64,000 nt of DNA, taken from a virus. A program made the position numbers and the translations under genes. Below the pieces are notes generated by a model. That model saw only the letters and a program-made list of their open reading frames with translations, did not search any database and had not been told where the DNA came from. The stretch lies in the IMG/VR virus record IMGVR_UViG_3300033273_000460, positions 43,771 through 107,770 of that record. The stretch is one strand, 5' to 3'. Of the stretch, positions 45,472-54,740 are shown in pieces. Positions within the stretch are counted from its first letter, which is position 1, and every line of letters begins with the position of its first letter.

Positions 45472-46636
45472 GTGTATACTGCCATGGATCAGCATAGAAA
45501 CAACTCCTACAGGGCGTGTTAGACCTTGTTGTTTGTATACACAAGAGTTGCCTGATATTGATCTAAACACTCACACACTGCAAGATGCATTTGACTCTAA
45601 ACCTATGCGTGACCTGCGTCGCAGTTTTAGACGTGGCGAAAAACCCGCAGGTTGTGAACGTTGTTGGATGGAAGAAGACGCAGGTAAAAAAAGCAAACGT
45701 GAATACATGTTAGAGAAGTTTAAACATGAACCTGTAGACTATACTAATAACAGTGGTACCAGTTTAAAGTTTCTTGATTTAAAATTAGGTAACATTTGCA
45801 ATCTTAAATGCAGAATATGCGGTACTTGGTCAAGCAGCAAATGGGGCCAAGAAGAAATTGACTACTACGAACCTGAGGGCGGAGGTAACATACAAAAACA
45901 ATGGATAAAGCAAGGACAATGGCCTCGTAAAAATCGCACTTTTTGGGAACACATGGATGAACTGTTACCAGACATCAAGTTTTTTGAATTTACTGGTGGT
46001 GAACCATTTTTAATTAAACAGCATTTTGATCTATTACAACGTGCAGTTGATGCTGGTTATGCCAAAGATATTGACATACACTACAACACAAACACCACAA
46101 AGTTTCCTGCTCAGCATGAACTGTGGAAACATTTCAAACATGTACAAATAGCATTCAGTGTAGACAACACAGGCAAACGTTTTGAATACGAACGCTATGG
46201 TGCTAAATGGCGCACAGCAAACACCAATATCAAAAAAATAAACAATCTAAGAGACAGTGGATATCCTATTTCAACACAGTTGTGTTGCACATGGAACCTA
46301 CAAAACATCTACTACATGGAAGAAATATTGACTTGGGCACATACCATGAACTTTGATGATATTCATTTTAATCTCATGCATGACCCTTGGGAATATGCGT
46401 TATCAAATACACCCAAGAGTGCAAAAAGTACGTTGATGCTTTATTTACAAAAGTGCCAAGTGAAATATCCGCAACACTCACAAGACATAGATGCACTTAA
46501 AAAGATTGTGATTGACAGTGTACAAGAAGATGCAGACGGCTTGCACAAGAAAATTCGTCGCACAGATCTATATAGAAATCAAAATTTTGCACAAACGCAC
46601 AGCAAAATGGCCAAGGCAATTGGGTATGAACGCTAA
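45464..46636 (+). CDS. Radical SAM protein with N-terminal SPASM-like domain (no. 5)
   Basis: A 390-residue protein; ATG 45464 overlaps the previous stop and places C4-ILPW at the very start. GRVRPCC (22-23) and GCERCW (64, 67) complete the auxiliary set. The core is C112-x3-C116-x2-C119 (ICNLKCRIC), with FTGGEPFLIKQH. It is closest to no. 4 and no. 6. The third consecutive radical SAM gene in a row, it suggests that two or three different clusters act on one substrate in sequence. Confidence 0.83.
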   Translation: MHKCILPWISIETTPTGRVRPCCLYTQELPDIDLNTHTLQDAFDSKPMRDLRRSFRRGEKPAGCERCWMEEDAGKKSKREYMLEKFKHEPVDYTNNSGTSLKFLDLKLGNICNLKCRICGTWSSSKWGQEEIDYYEPEGGGNIQKQWIKQGQWPRKNRTFWEHMDELLPDIKFFEFTGGEPFLIKQHFDLLQRAVDAGYAKDIDIHYNTNTTKFPAQHELWKHFKHVQIAFSVDNTGKRFEYERYGAKWRTANTNIKKINNLRDSGYPISTQLCCTWNLQNIYYMEEILTWAHTMNFDDIHFNLMHDPWEYALSNTPKSAKSTLMLYLQKCQVKYPQHSQDIDALKKIVIDSVQEDADGLHKKIRRTDLYRNQNFAQTHSKMAKAIGYER

Positions 46637-47603
46637 GCCCACAATACTAGTAAGTGAAAACAAAACAGTCTTTCAGACACCGTTCTTAGAACAAAAATGG
46701 GCACAGTATTTTAATGTTGAGATACTTGATACAAATAAAAATTATGATAAACGCTCAACAGTTGTTGTCAGCGACTGGATAGATGTAAATCAATCTACTA
46801 ATAGTAACGAATGTGTACTTGCAAACACAGGTATAAGGCATGTTATTGATCATTGCTGGGATAGCTGGGATAGTAGTTTAGACAACAGTGCAGATTTTAC
46901 AATTAGACCTAGAGATTTTATCCGAATAAATGAAAGCCTGTGTTATAAAAGTTTAGGTTATGATCAGTGTAAACTAAACAGTAATCCAACTAAAGATTTT
47001 TTATTATTAATGAATCTTGTGCGTCCACATCGAGATAATTTGTTGGATAGTTTAAAAGAATACGTTGAACATAATATTTACAGTTATGTAGGACGTGGAA
47101 TACCTTTACAAAATGCACAGGACATAGAATTTAACTCTAGTACATGGCAAAGATATACTGATCCGCATTGGTATACAGACACACGATTTAGTGTTGTAAG
47201 TGAAAGTATGATATATAATTTAGGAGAGCCAACAGAAAAGAATGATTACCGTTATGATGATGATATAAATGTAAGTGAAAAAACATACAAGCCCATGGCA
47301 TTTAAACATGCATTTGTGGTTCACGGGCAGCCTGGCACACTTGCAAGATGTAAACAGCTAGGTTTTGAAACTTTTGATCATGTCATTGACGAAAGTTACG
47401 ATAATGTTACTGATCATAACAAGAGATTAGAGTTAATAGTAAACCAAATTGAATTGTTGATTGCAGACAAGTCATTGCTAACAGATCCTATAAGTAAACA
47501 AAAAATACAACACAATTTTGAACACTTCTATGATGAAGGTATTGTTACAAATCTTTTTGTAACTCAAATAGTCAATCCACTGTTGGAGTTTATTGAGTCA
47601 TGA
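46626..47603 (+). CDS. Glycosyltransferase-like protein with RPHR and SEKT motifs
   Basis: A 325-residue protein. LLLMNLVRPHRDNLLDSLKE (about residues 136-155) and NVSEKTYKPMAFKHAFVVHG (about residues 218-237), followed by GFETFDHVIDESYD, are the family signatures. ATG 46626 is chosen because the upstream in-frame extension lies wholly within the preceding radical SAM gene. Base composition is visibly more AT-rich than in the preceding gene. Probably a cytoplasmic sugar transferase; donor unknown. Confidence 0.55.
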   Translation: MNAKPTILVSENKTVFQTPFLEQKWAQYFNVEILDTNKNYDKRSTVVVSDWIDVNQSTNSNECVLANTGIRHVIDHCWDSWDSSLDNSADFTIRPRDFIRINESLCYKSLGYDQCKLNSNPTKDFLLLMNLVRPHRDNLLDSLKEYVEHNIYSYVGRGIPLQNAQDIEFNSSTWQRYTDPHWYTDTRFSVVSESMIYNLGEPTEKNDYRYDDDINVSEKTYKPMAFKHAFVVHGQPGTLARCKQLGFETFDHVIDESYDNVTDHNKRLELIVNQIELLIADKSLLTDPISKQKIQHNFEHFYDEGIVTNLFVTQIVNPLLEFIES

Positions 47604-48262
47604 TTGGTGTAATTGGAAATGGCTTAATCAGCGGTTGTATACAAAACAGTATTGGTGTTGACAAGGTATTCACAAGTAAAAATATACACACTATTGGTGA
47701 AAACGAGTATGATGTTGTTTACTGTGCAGCACCAACTAGTAATAGGATTTGGGCAAGCAAAAATCCAGATCTAGATAAAAAAAGTGTACACAGTATTATC
47801 AACGAATGTACACTTGCTAATATCAAAAGATTTGTTCTAGTAAGCACTGGCGATACACAAATAAAGCCATGGACTACTTATGGTCAAAACAGATTAAAAT
47901 TAGAAAATTTTGTTAAACAACACTACAGTGACTATGGCATTATTAGATTACCTTGTTTGATACACAATAGCATTACAAAAAATTTATTATGGGATATAAA
48001 ACACAAGAAATGGCTAGATAAAATAAATCTTAATGTTACCAATCAATGGTTTGATCTCAACAACCTTGAAAATTATCTCAACGTTGAACAAGAATTTAAT
48101 GTATGCAGTGAACCTATTTCAAATAAAAAAATTATTGCACGTTTTGCTCATGAGATATTTGATTTGCTAGATGTATCTAAACCACACGAGTTATATAATT
48201 TAGAACCCTATAGTTTTACAACTGAAGAAATTTTTAGAAGCATAGAGAATTACCTAAAGTGA
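47600..48262 (+). CDS. Reduced NAD(P)-binding epimerase-like protein
   Basis: A 220-residue protein. IGVIGNGLISGCI supplies a Rossmann glycine motif, YDVVYCAAPTSNRIWA resembles the strand-4 region of sugar epimerases, and RFVLVSTGDTQ with the later YGQNRLKLENF occupies the place of the Ser and YxxxK catalytic residues. The Lys is replaced by Arg (Y-GQN-R). The C-terminal substrate domain is short. It may bind a nucleotide sugar without the usual chemistry, or be a reductase of a divergent type. It overlaps both neighbours by four bases. Confidence 0.5.
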   Translation: MIGVIGNGLISGCIQNSIGVDKVFTSKNIHTIGENEYDVVYCAAPTSNRIWASKNPDLDKKSVHSIINECTLANIKRFVLVSTGDTQIKPWTTYGQNRLKLENFVKQHYSDYGIIRLPCLIHNSITKNLLWDIKHKKWLDKINLNVTNQWFDLNNLENYLNVEQEFNVCSEPISNKKIIARFAHEIFDLLDVSKPHELYNLEPYSFTTEEIFRSIENYLK

Positions 48263-48825
48263 TTTATATTTGTGGAGATAGTTTTGCAACATCTGATGTT
48301 GAAAGCAACATCGTACCTTGGCATGAACAATTAGAATGTGTTAATCTCAGTCGTAAGTGTGCTACCAATCTACAAATAAGTCAGCAAGTAGATCATGCAA
48401 TTGCACATGCTAGTTTCGTTATAGTACTGTTTACAACTTGTGTAAGATTTGAATATAACGACGACAGTTATACACTACATAATTTAGACACAAGTAACTT
48501 AACCAACAAGCAAAAGCAGTTGGTAACTGAACATGCTAAACATTTTTTTAATTTAGACTTGGAAATTTATAGAAACAAGTGTATAATAGAAAGTGTATTG
48601 CAACGTTTGGTTGATAGTAATATACCATTTATTTTTGACCAGGGCGGGTTTGAACATACAAAGTTTGGTGCGGTGAACAAATACTTTAGTAAGTATGATC
48701 ATTGTCGTAGTCAATATAACCTATGGGATTATGGCGATAGTAAAACATACAGACCTTATTTTCATATCACAGATCAAACAATACACAACATGATAGCAGA
48801 ATATTACAATGAACAAACCCAATAA
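48259..48825 (+). CDS. SGNH-like hydrolase, divergent
   Basis: A 188-residue protein with a GTG start. IYICGDSFATSDVESNIVPW matches block I of SGNH hydrolases (G-D-S-F). A middle VIVLFTTCVRFEYND is in the place of the Gly/Asn blocks. The late HITDQTIHNMIAEYY has a His with an Asp four residues before it, a variant of the usual DxxH. If active, it would be an esterase, perhaps removing acyl groups from the glycan made by neighbouring genes. Confidence 0.5.
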   Translation: MIYICGDSFATSDVESNIVPWHEQLECVNLSRKCATNLQISQQVDHAIAHASFVIVLFTTCVRFEYNDDSYTLHNLDTSNLTNKQKQLVTEHAKHFFNLDLEIYRNKCIIESVLQRLVDSNIPFIFDQGGFEHTKFGAVNKYFSKYDHCRSQYNLWDYGDSKTYRPYFHITDQTIHNMIAEYYNEQTQ

Positions 48826-50074
48826 CCTGTGTATGGCACCATGGACACACACTTATCTCAGTCCGCAAACAGAACGGCGACTGTGTTGTGCTAGTCGAGA
48901 ACCTGCACAAAACTTCAAGCAGTATATAGACACTGCAGAAGGTACTAATGAATATGTTCCAAGCACACTAGAAGAATGGTGGAACGGTGAACACATACGT
49001 CGCATACGCACACAGATGTTAAATAATCAAGTGCCTCCTGAATGTGTGGTTTGTGATAAAAAACTACTAAACCAAGATGTATACAGAGACTATTTCAATC
49101 ATTTGTTTGCACACAAATGGCCAGAAGTTTTAGAAAGTACAACAGAATCTGGACATACTACAATGCAACCTGTAAGTTGGGACTACCGTTTTAGCAACCT
49201 GTGCAATTTCAAATGTCGTATGTGCGGCCCTATGCTGAGTAGCAGTTGGGAAACAGAGGCACGCAAACAAGGCAAAATAGAACCTTGGATGGAAAAAAGT
49301 GTAAAGAAAAGTATTGATAGTTTTCAAAAAGATACTGTAGAACAAGAGTTTGCTACTGCAGTTGAAGAACACAGAGTAGAAGAAATATATTGGGTTGGTG
49401 GTGAACCATTGATGTATGAACAACATTGGCGTTACATGCAACGTATAATAGAACTGGGAGATGGGCCAGGACTGTATGCACGTTACAACACAAACCTTAG
49501 CAGGATCAACTACAAAGGCATTAACCTCTACAGTGATATACTTGATAAGATCCGTGATTGGCAAATTTGTGCCAGCATAGATGGCACAGGCAGTATAGGA
49601 GAATACATACGCACAGGGCTAAACTACGAAGAATGGCTAGAATATTTTTGTCAAGGAATAAGTCACAGTCGCAACAGACGCATGATGCGTATAGATTTCA
49701 CTCTTACCACCCCCGGACTTTTTGAAGTTATAAATATCTGCAAGTTAGCAAAACAGTTAGATGTTGACATTCTTGCAAAGGTTACATTTGCCTTTACACC
49801 AGACATAGCAATGAGCCCATTGTTTCTGCCTAGAAATTTATTGGAGTCAGTGATTGATGATATATTACCCAACTGTGATAATGGCACGATGCACAACATG
49901 TTAACCACACTGCTAGACAGGCCTACATTTGAAGAGGAATATCCAGATCAATATCAGCAAGCAAGGATCGTAGGAAAAAAGCGCATGGATGCAATGGACA
50001 AATTGCGAGGCGGTATGTGCTTTGCTGACACACTTGATGCACAAACAAGAAAGTGGTGGAATGAAATCAGTTAA
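48809..50074 (+). CDS. Radical SAM protein with N-terminal SPASM-like domain (no. 6)
   Basis: A 421-residue protein. C8-MAPW, RRLCCAS (C26-27) and CVVC (79, 82) form the N-terminal auxiliary set; TLEEWWNGEHIRRIRTQMLN is the SPASM helix also seen in no. 4. The core is C132-x3-C136-x2-C139 (LCNFKCRMC), with WVGGEPLMYEQH. It is separated from the first five by a glycosyltransferase-like, an epimerase-like and an SGNH-like gene, repeating the mix seen earlier in the operon. Confidence 0.83.
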   Translation: MNKPNNLCMAPWTHTYLSPQTERRLCCASREPAQNFKQYIDTAEGTNEYVPSTLEEWWNGEHIRRIRTQMLNNQVPPECVVCDKKLLNQDVYRDYFNHLFAHKWPEVLESTTESGHTTMQPVSWDYRFSNLCNFKCRMCGPMLSSSWETEARKQGKIEPWMEKSVKKSIDSFQKDTVEQEFATAVEEHRVEEIYWVGGEPLMYEQHWRYMQRIIELGDGPGLYARYNTNLSRINYKGINLYSDILDKIRDWQICASIDGTGSIGEYIRTGLNYEEWLEYFCQGISHSRNRRMMRIDFTLTTPGLFEVINICKLAKQLDVDILAKVTFAFTPDIAMSPLFLPRNLLESVIDDILPNCDNGTMHNMLTTLLDRPTFEEEYPDQYQQARIVGKKRMDAMDKLRGGMCFADTLDAQTRKWWNEIS

Positions 50075-51149
50075 AGTTGTATTGAGAAATTATCAAACCA
50101 ATGAAACCTTAGACTACAACATAGTTCCCAATGATACCCAATTGGCCCAAGATTGGATGGCTGCATTAGAAAAAGATATTCTCAAAACAAATTTACACCT
50201 AGAAAAGAACTTTTGTTTTCACGGTTTCCCTTATACACAACGAACTTTGGAATTATTGTGTAGTGAATTAAATCGTCATATCTATAATATCAACACCAGT
50301 GGACTTGGTTACACCATTGAAGAATGGTTTGCTCCGGATGTTGTACGGTTTGGAGATGAATATCCTGTTGGAAACTATACAGACAACATGCGTAATCATG
50401 GCTTAAAAGTTAAACACAGTGTAATGAATCAACTGCACAATCATTTTGAGGTATTACAAGGAACTGTAGAACATCCAAGTGAGTATGCAAAGTTCATGTC
50501 ACCAGAAACTACATACGCAGTAAGACAGTTAAACAATATCTGCCATGAAATGGAAACTCTTGTATTAAGCCAACGCAAACTTGCTTACGACCCACACTGG
50601 GTACGTCCTAGTCAAATCACAACATTTCTACGATGTCCTCGGCATGATCTAACAGATGAACACAGACAAGGATTTATTGACAATGGGTATGACAGAGAAT
50701 TAGGCGGTGTGTACATGCACTGGTGTCAGATTGGTAAGACACTGATGGAAGTGTACAGAGATGAAGGTGCACCAGAACTCACAGATGCAGTGTGCGAGGC
50801 CATAACTCATTTGCAGTATTACAGCGGTGAGTTTGACATAGAATGGGCCAATGATGTAACATACACTAGTAATAATCCGTGGCACCGTGATGAAATAGAT
50901 GGTTTTACAAATTGGTTGTGTGAAAATAACCACGATCCACAGGATCCAAAACTAAGTCTAGGCTATTTAAAATTAGGTAGTGTAGATTTAAAAGGTTCTT
51001 TTGGTAGCGAAAATGGTCAGGACATTTGGCAGCAAATGGGAGATTATCTAGACATTTATCGCATTGAATGTGGAAATACCACAGCAACATACGACTATCA
51101 CTGGAGTGACACAGATCATGAACAACGACAATTGGGCGCACTAACATAA
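50061..51149 (+). CDS. Hypothetical protein of the accessory operon
   Basis: A 362-residue protein starting MKSVKVVLRNYQTNETLDYN. ATG 50061 is preferred over an earlier start inside the radical SAM gene. LAYDPHWVRPSQITTFLRCP near residue 175 and GSVDLKGSFGSENGQDIW near the end are the most distinctive stretches, and there are many Trp and His residues. No domain is recognised. It is followed by a 13-base gap, the only non-overlapping junction in the operon. Confidence 0.5.
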   Translation: MKSVKVVLRNYQTNETLDYNIVPNDTQLAQDWMAALEKDILKTNLHLEKNFCFHGFPYTQRTLELLCSELNRHIYNINTSGLGYTIEEWFAPDVVRFGDEYPVGNYTDNMRNHGLKVKHSVMNQLHNHFEVLQGTVEHPSEYAKFMSPETTYAVRQLNNICHEMETLVLSQRKLAYDPHWVRPSQITTFLRCPRHDLTDEHRQGFIDNGYDRELGGVYMHWCQIGKTLMEVYRDEGAPELTDAVCEAITHLQYYSGEFDIEWANDVTYTSNNPWHRDEIDGFTNWLCENNHDPQDPKLSLGYLKLGSVDLKGSFGSENGQDIWQQMGDYLDIYRIECGNTTATYDYHWSDTDHEQRQLGALT

Positions 51150-51162
51150 ACGAGGATCATTG

Positions 51163-52302
51163 ATGGACATAAGAATAAAAGAAATATTTCGCAAAGAAAG
51201 CAATAGGCAAAACAATACTGTTGAACTTATTGCCAGTGAAAACTTTGCAAGTGCTGATGTAATGGAACTTGTTGGTAGTATTTTTACCAACAAGTATGCC
51301 GAAGGTTATCCGGGCAAACGTTACTACAACGGTTGCGATCATATGGATGAGATCGAGCAACTGGCAATAGATCAACTAAAAGAAATCTACGGTTGTGAGT
51401 TTGCCAACGTTCAACCACACTGCGGTGCTAATGCCAACACTGCCATTTACCTAGCGTTCCTTAAACCAGGCGACCGTATACTTGGCATGGATCTAGCCAG
51501 TGGCGGACATCTAAGTCACGGTGCACCAGTTAACATCAGTGGTAAAGTTTATGAGGCACATCACTATGGTGTGGATGCAGATGGTTGGTTAAACTATGAT
51601 GACATTGAACAGCAGGCAGTAGAACTACAGCCTAAGATTATTGTAGCAGGTGCCAGTGCTTATCCTCGTCACATCAACTTTGCACGTTTTAGAAGTATTG
51701 CAGACAAAGTTGGTGCATACCTGCTGGTTGACATGGCACACTACAGTGGACTGGTTGCTGGCAATGCATATCCTAGTCCTGTTGAACATGCAGACTTTGT
51801 AACAAGCACCACACACAAAACACTGCGTGGACCTAGAGGCGGTTTTATACTGTGGAACAATCCAGACTTCACACGCAAGATTAACAGTGCAATCTTTCCT
51901 GGCACACAAGGCGGTCCACTGATGAATATCATTGCCGCAAAAGCACAGGCATTTATTGAAGCAAACACACCAGAGTTTGCAGATTATGCACGCCGTGTTG
52001 TGGAAAATGCACAAGCAATGTGTGAAGTTTTTGTAACAAATGGATTTAAAGTACAAACAGGTGGTACATGTTCACACATTATTCTAATGGACTTGAGTGA
52101 GTCTAAATACAGTGGGCGTGAGGCTGCAGACTTGTTAGAAGCAAATGGAATCACAGTAAATAAAAATGGGGTACCAAACGATCCACGTAGTTTTGTAGAA
52201 ACCAGTGGTATACGAATTGGCACTGCCGCAGAAACAACTCGAGGTCACGATGACGAATGGTTCAGAGACCTCGCCAGAAGAATTTGTGAGATATTAGCAT
52301 GA
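51163..52302 (+). CDS. glyA: Serine hydroxymethyltransferase
   Basis: A 379-residue PLP enzyme that converts serine and tetrahydrofolate to glycine and methylene-tetrahydrofolate. Family hallmarks are clear: ELIASENFAS (21-30), NKYAEGYPGKRYYNGC (43-58), the Asp of LLVDMAHYSGL (about 190) and the PLP lysine K219 in TSTTHKTLRGPRGG. It is about 40 residues shorter than bacterial GlyA (about 415-420). ATG 51163 has GAGG upstream. Product methylene-THF is the cofactor of ThyX, encoded at 59.9-60.5 kb. Alternatively it could serve the modification pathway. Phage-encoded copies are uncommon. Confidence 0.95.
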   Translation: MDIRIKEIFRKESNRQNNTVELIASENFASADVMELVGSIFTNKYAEGYPGKRYYNGCDHMDEIEQLAIDQLKEIYGCEFANVQPHCGANANTAIYLAFLKPGDRILGMDLASGGHLSHGAPVNISGKVYEAHHYGVDADGWLNYDDIEQQAVELQPKIIVAGASAYPRHINFARFRSIADKVGAYLLVDMAHYSGLVAGNAYPSPVEHADFVTSTTHKTLRGPRGGFILWNNPDFTRKINSAIFPGTQGGPLMNIIAAKAQAFIEANTPEFADYARRVVENAQAMCEVFVTNGFKVQTGGTCSHIILMDLSESKYSGREAADLLEANGITVNKNGVPNDPRSFVETSGIRIGTAAETTRGHDDEWFRDLARRICEILA

Positions 52303-52403
52303 TTACATTTATAAAAAAGATTGTAAACAAAATCAAACTGGAGATAAGATATCGCAAGCGTCTAAAAGAATTGCGCAAGCGTGATCCTTTTATATACAAA
52401 TGA
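52299..52403 (+). CDS. Tiny basic protein (34 residues)
   Basis: Starts MITFIKKIVNKIKLEIRYRK and ends KRDPFIYK. It is strongly basic and probably one amphipathic helix. Both ends overlap the neighbours by four bases (ATGA), which strongly supports that it is translated. Short proteins with a similar basic KRLKELRKRDPFIY ending are familiar in marine T4-like phages, so a real conserved gene is likely. Function unknown; a small leader-type peptide substrate is possible but it has no obvious core residues. Confidence 0.6.
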   Translation: MITFIKKIVNKIKLEIRYRKRLKELRKRDPFIYK

Positions 52404-52642
52404 TAGAAATCAAAATTGGTATATTCAATCTACTCAAAAAGGTCATAGGCGGAAGCAGCCTACAACTTGCAGTTGTTTATACCATTGGACACATACTGAT
52501 TGCAATGACCTGCAATAGAATGATAACTGGTGCAGACTGGGCACTAGCAGGTGCAGATGCACTCATTGAACCAATCATTAATGGTTTCTGGTTTTACATA
52601 CTACACAAAGGCTATAAAGTTTATAGCAGTAAACAAAAATGA
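52400..52642 (+). CDS. Small membrane protein, DUF2061-like
   Basis: An 80-residue protein with two hydrophobic segments (about residues 20-38, LQLAVVYTIGHILIAMT, and 56-72, IEPIINGFWFYILHKGY). The pattern of a polar start, a first helix, an acidic/Gly loop and a second helix ending with aromatic/basic residues resembles DUF2061. Codon overlaps on both sides (ATGA) tie it to the operon. It could anchor a cytoplasmic complex at the membrane. Confidence 0.55.
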   Translation: MIEIKIGIFNLLKKVIGGSSLQLAVVYTIGHILIAMTCNRMITGADWALAGADALIEPIINGFWFYILHKGYKVYSSKQK

Positions 52643-53271
52643 AACTGGTTACGTTTGGTGACAGTTGGCCTGCAGGTGAAGAATTAAATCCAGGAGAAAA
52701 ACCTTTTGGTCAAATCATTGCAGAAATATTAACATTTGATTTTGCAAATTATGCACAGTCTGCTACAAGCATACCTCACATGATAATACAACTTCAACAA
52801 TGTATTAAAGACGATCCTGGCGGTCATCCAATGGCATTGTTTTGTATAACCAGTAGCAGTAGAAGCATGTATTACGACGATGATTATCTGGAAAATATGG
52901 GGTGGCGTGAAATACACATTAGCAACGAAGATACTGCTAGTGAAAGTTATTATCGCAATTTGTATAGTGATCAACTGGCTCATTTTCATGCCAATGTGTA
53001 CCTGCTTGCACTGCAACAAATTTGCCAGAAACACAGTATCAACGATAGATATGTTTTTTGTTGGGAAAATTTTGATTTAATGCCTGGTATTGATACAAGT
53101 AAAATATATCCTCGCACCCTTGCTGACATTATAGGTGTTGGGTTGCCTTTGGGTAGAAAAGATGTATTAATTGACAGCAATCATGAATGTGTTAAACCAA
53201 ACGAAAATCATCCCAATCAAAAAGGACATCAAAAAATTGCTGATGAACTAGCACGATGGATACAAAAATGA
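52639..53271 (+). CDS. SGNH-type esterase
   Basis: A 210-residue protein. KLVTFGDSWPAGEELN (residues 2-17) is a clear block I with Ser nucleophile (GDSW). ALFCITSSSRSMYYDDD corresponds to the block III region. NENHPNQKGHQKIADELARW near the end holds the catalytic His block. The family removes acyl groups from sugars or lipids. Directly before the carbamoyltransferase (ATGA overlap), it may tailor the same product. Confidence 0.7.
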   Translation: MKLVTFGDSWPAGEELNPGEKPFGQIIAEILTFDFANYAQSATSIPHMIIQLQQCIKDDPGGHPMALFCITSSSRSMYYDDDYLENMGWREIHISNEDTASESYYRNLYSDQLAHFHANVYLLALQQICQKHSINDRYVFCWENFDLMPGIDTSKIYPRTLADIIGVGLPLGRKDVLIDSNHECVKPNENHPNQKGHQKIADELARWIQK

Positions 53272-54740
53272 TATTAGGACTTAGTGCTGGATTTCATGAC
53301 GCTGGTGCAACACTTGTAAACACCAACGGCGATATACTGTTTGCAGGTCATGCAGAACGTTACAGCGGCATAAAGAATGATGCTAACCTCAATGATGCAC
53401 TGTTAGAAGATGCATGCAGTTATGGCAAACCTACCAGTATAGCATGGTACGAAAACCATTGGCGTAAACGCACACGACAGATCTACAGTGGCGAATGGCG
53501 CAAAGCACTAGACTTTAGCACAACACCACAAGCACTGTGTTCCAAACACAACTTACAGGCACCTATAACCAGTTATGGTCATCACATGTGCCACGCAGCA
53601 GCAGGATTCCAAACAAGTCCTTTTGAACGGTGTAAAGTACTAGTTGTGGACGCCATTGGCGAATGGGACACTGTTAGTGTTTGGGATGCATGGTATGATG
53701 ATGATGGGTATGCACGTTATAAAAAGATTTGGAGTCAACGTTATCCGCACAGCATAGGACTATACTACAGTGCAGTCACACACTACGTTGGGCTCAAGCC
53801 TATGGAAGATGAATACATACTGATGGGCATGGCAGCATATGGCAAAGGATATCTCACTGCATACCAAGAAAACCTAAAACTGTGGAGTGACGATAGAAAT
53901 ATAAAACTTGTGGACAATTTACACACAGGCATTGACGAAGAATGGTTCAGTGGCACAGGACTCAATGAATATGATATTGCAGCAGGTGCACAAAAAGTTG
54001 TTGAAAAACTGTTAATAGAATTGGTGCAACGTTGGTGCGGTCTCGACGAGAATTTGGTGTTTATGGGAGGTGTTGCACTCAACTGTGTTGCCAACAGCCA
54101 AATAAGATTTTATTGCAACGACCTATGGATCATGCCTAATCCAGGTGATTGTGGTAGCAGTTTGGGTGCTGCAGCACTACAGTACGGCAAAAAACTCAAC
54201 TGGCAAGGTCCTTATTTGGGACATGACATGGGCAACAAGTATCCTACAGATGAACTACTGGGAGAATTACAAACAAATAAAATTGTAGGTGTTGCTACAG
54301 GTCGTGCAGAGTTTGGACCGCGAGCATTGGGCACTAGAAGTTTGTTAGCAGATCCACGTGGCAATGACATCAAAGACCGTGTAAACGAAATAAAACGCAG
54401 ACAAAAGTTTAGACCATTTGCTCCAATGGTGTTAGAAGAACATGCCAGTAGATATTTTGATATGCATAGAGAAATAAATCCATACATGCAAGGCACATAC
54501 AAATGTCTAGCACCAGAACTGTTTCCTGCTATTGTGCATGCAGACAATACCAGCAGAGTACAAACAGTAGGACGTAACGATCATCCAGGCGTGAGAGAAC
54601 TGTTAGAAAAGTGGTATGTACTCACAGATTGCCCTATTTTGTTAAATACTAGTCTGAATATTAAAGGCGAACCTATGGTTAACAACAGAGCAGATGCTGA
54701 TAGGTTTGAACAGCGTTATGGAGTACGAGTGTGTTCATAG
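53268..54740 (+). CDS. Carbamoyltransferase (NodU/CmcH/TobZ family)
   Basis: A 490-residue protein, somewhat shorter than the usual 550-600. MILGLSAGFHDAGATLV opens the Kae1-like domain; HHMCHAAAGF (about residue 103) carries metal-binding His residues, EDEYILMGMAAYGKG and VFMGGVALNC follow, and the C-terminal Sua5-like part has EFGPRALGTRSLLADPR (about residue 345). Family members use carbamoyl phosphate and ATP to carbamoylate a sugar hydroxyl (nodulation factors, tobramycin). It therefore supports a decorated sugar as the operon product. The ATG overlaps the SGNH gene stop (ATGA). Confidence 0.93.
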   Translation: MILGLSAGFHDAGATLVNTNGDILFAGHAERYSGIKNDANLNDALLEDACSYGKPTSIAWYENHWRKRTRQIYSGEWRKALDFSTTPQALCSKHNLQAPITSYGHHMCHAAAGFQTSPFERCKVLVVDAIGEWDTVSVWDAWYDDDGYARYKKIWSQRYPHSIGLYYSAVTHYVGLKPMEDEYILMGMAAYGKGYLTAYQENLKLWSDDRNIKLVDNLHTGIDEEWFSGTGLNEYDIAAGAQKVVEKLLIELVQRWCGLDENLVFMGGVALNCVANSQIRFYCNDLWIMPNPGDCGSSLGAAALQYGKKLNWQGPYLGHDMGNKYPTDELLGELQTNKIVGVATGRAEFGPRALGTRSLLADPRGNDIKDRVNEIKRRQKFRPFAPMVLEEHASRYFDMHREINPYMQGTYKCLAPELFPAIVHADNTSRVQTVGRNDHPGVRELLEKWYVLTDCPILLNTSLNIKGEPMVNNRADADRFEQRYGVRVCS

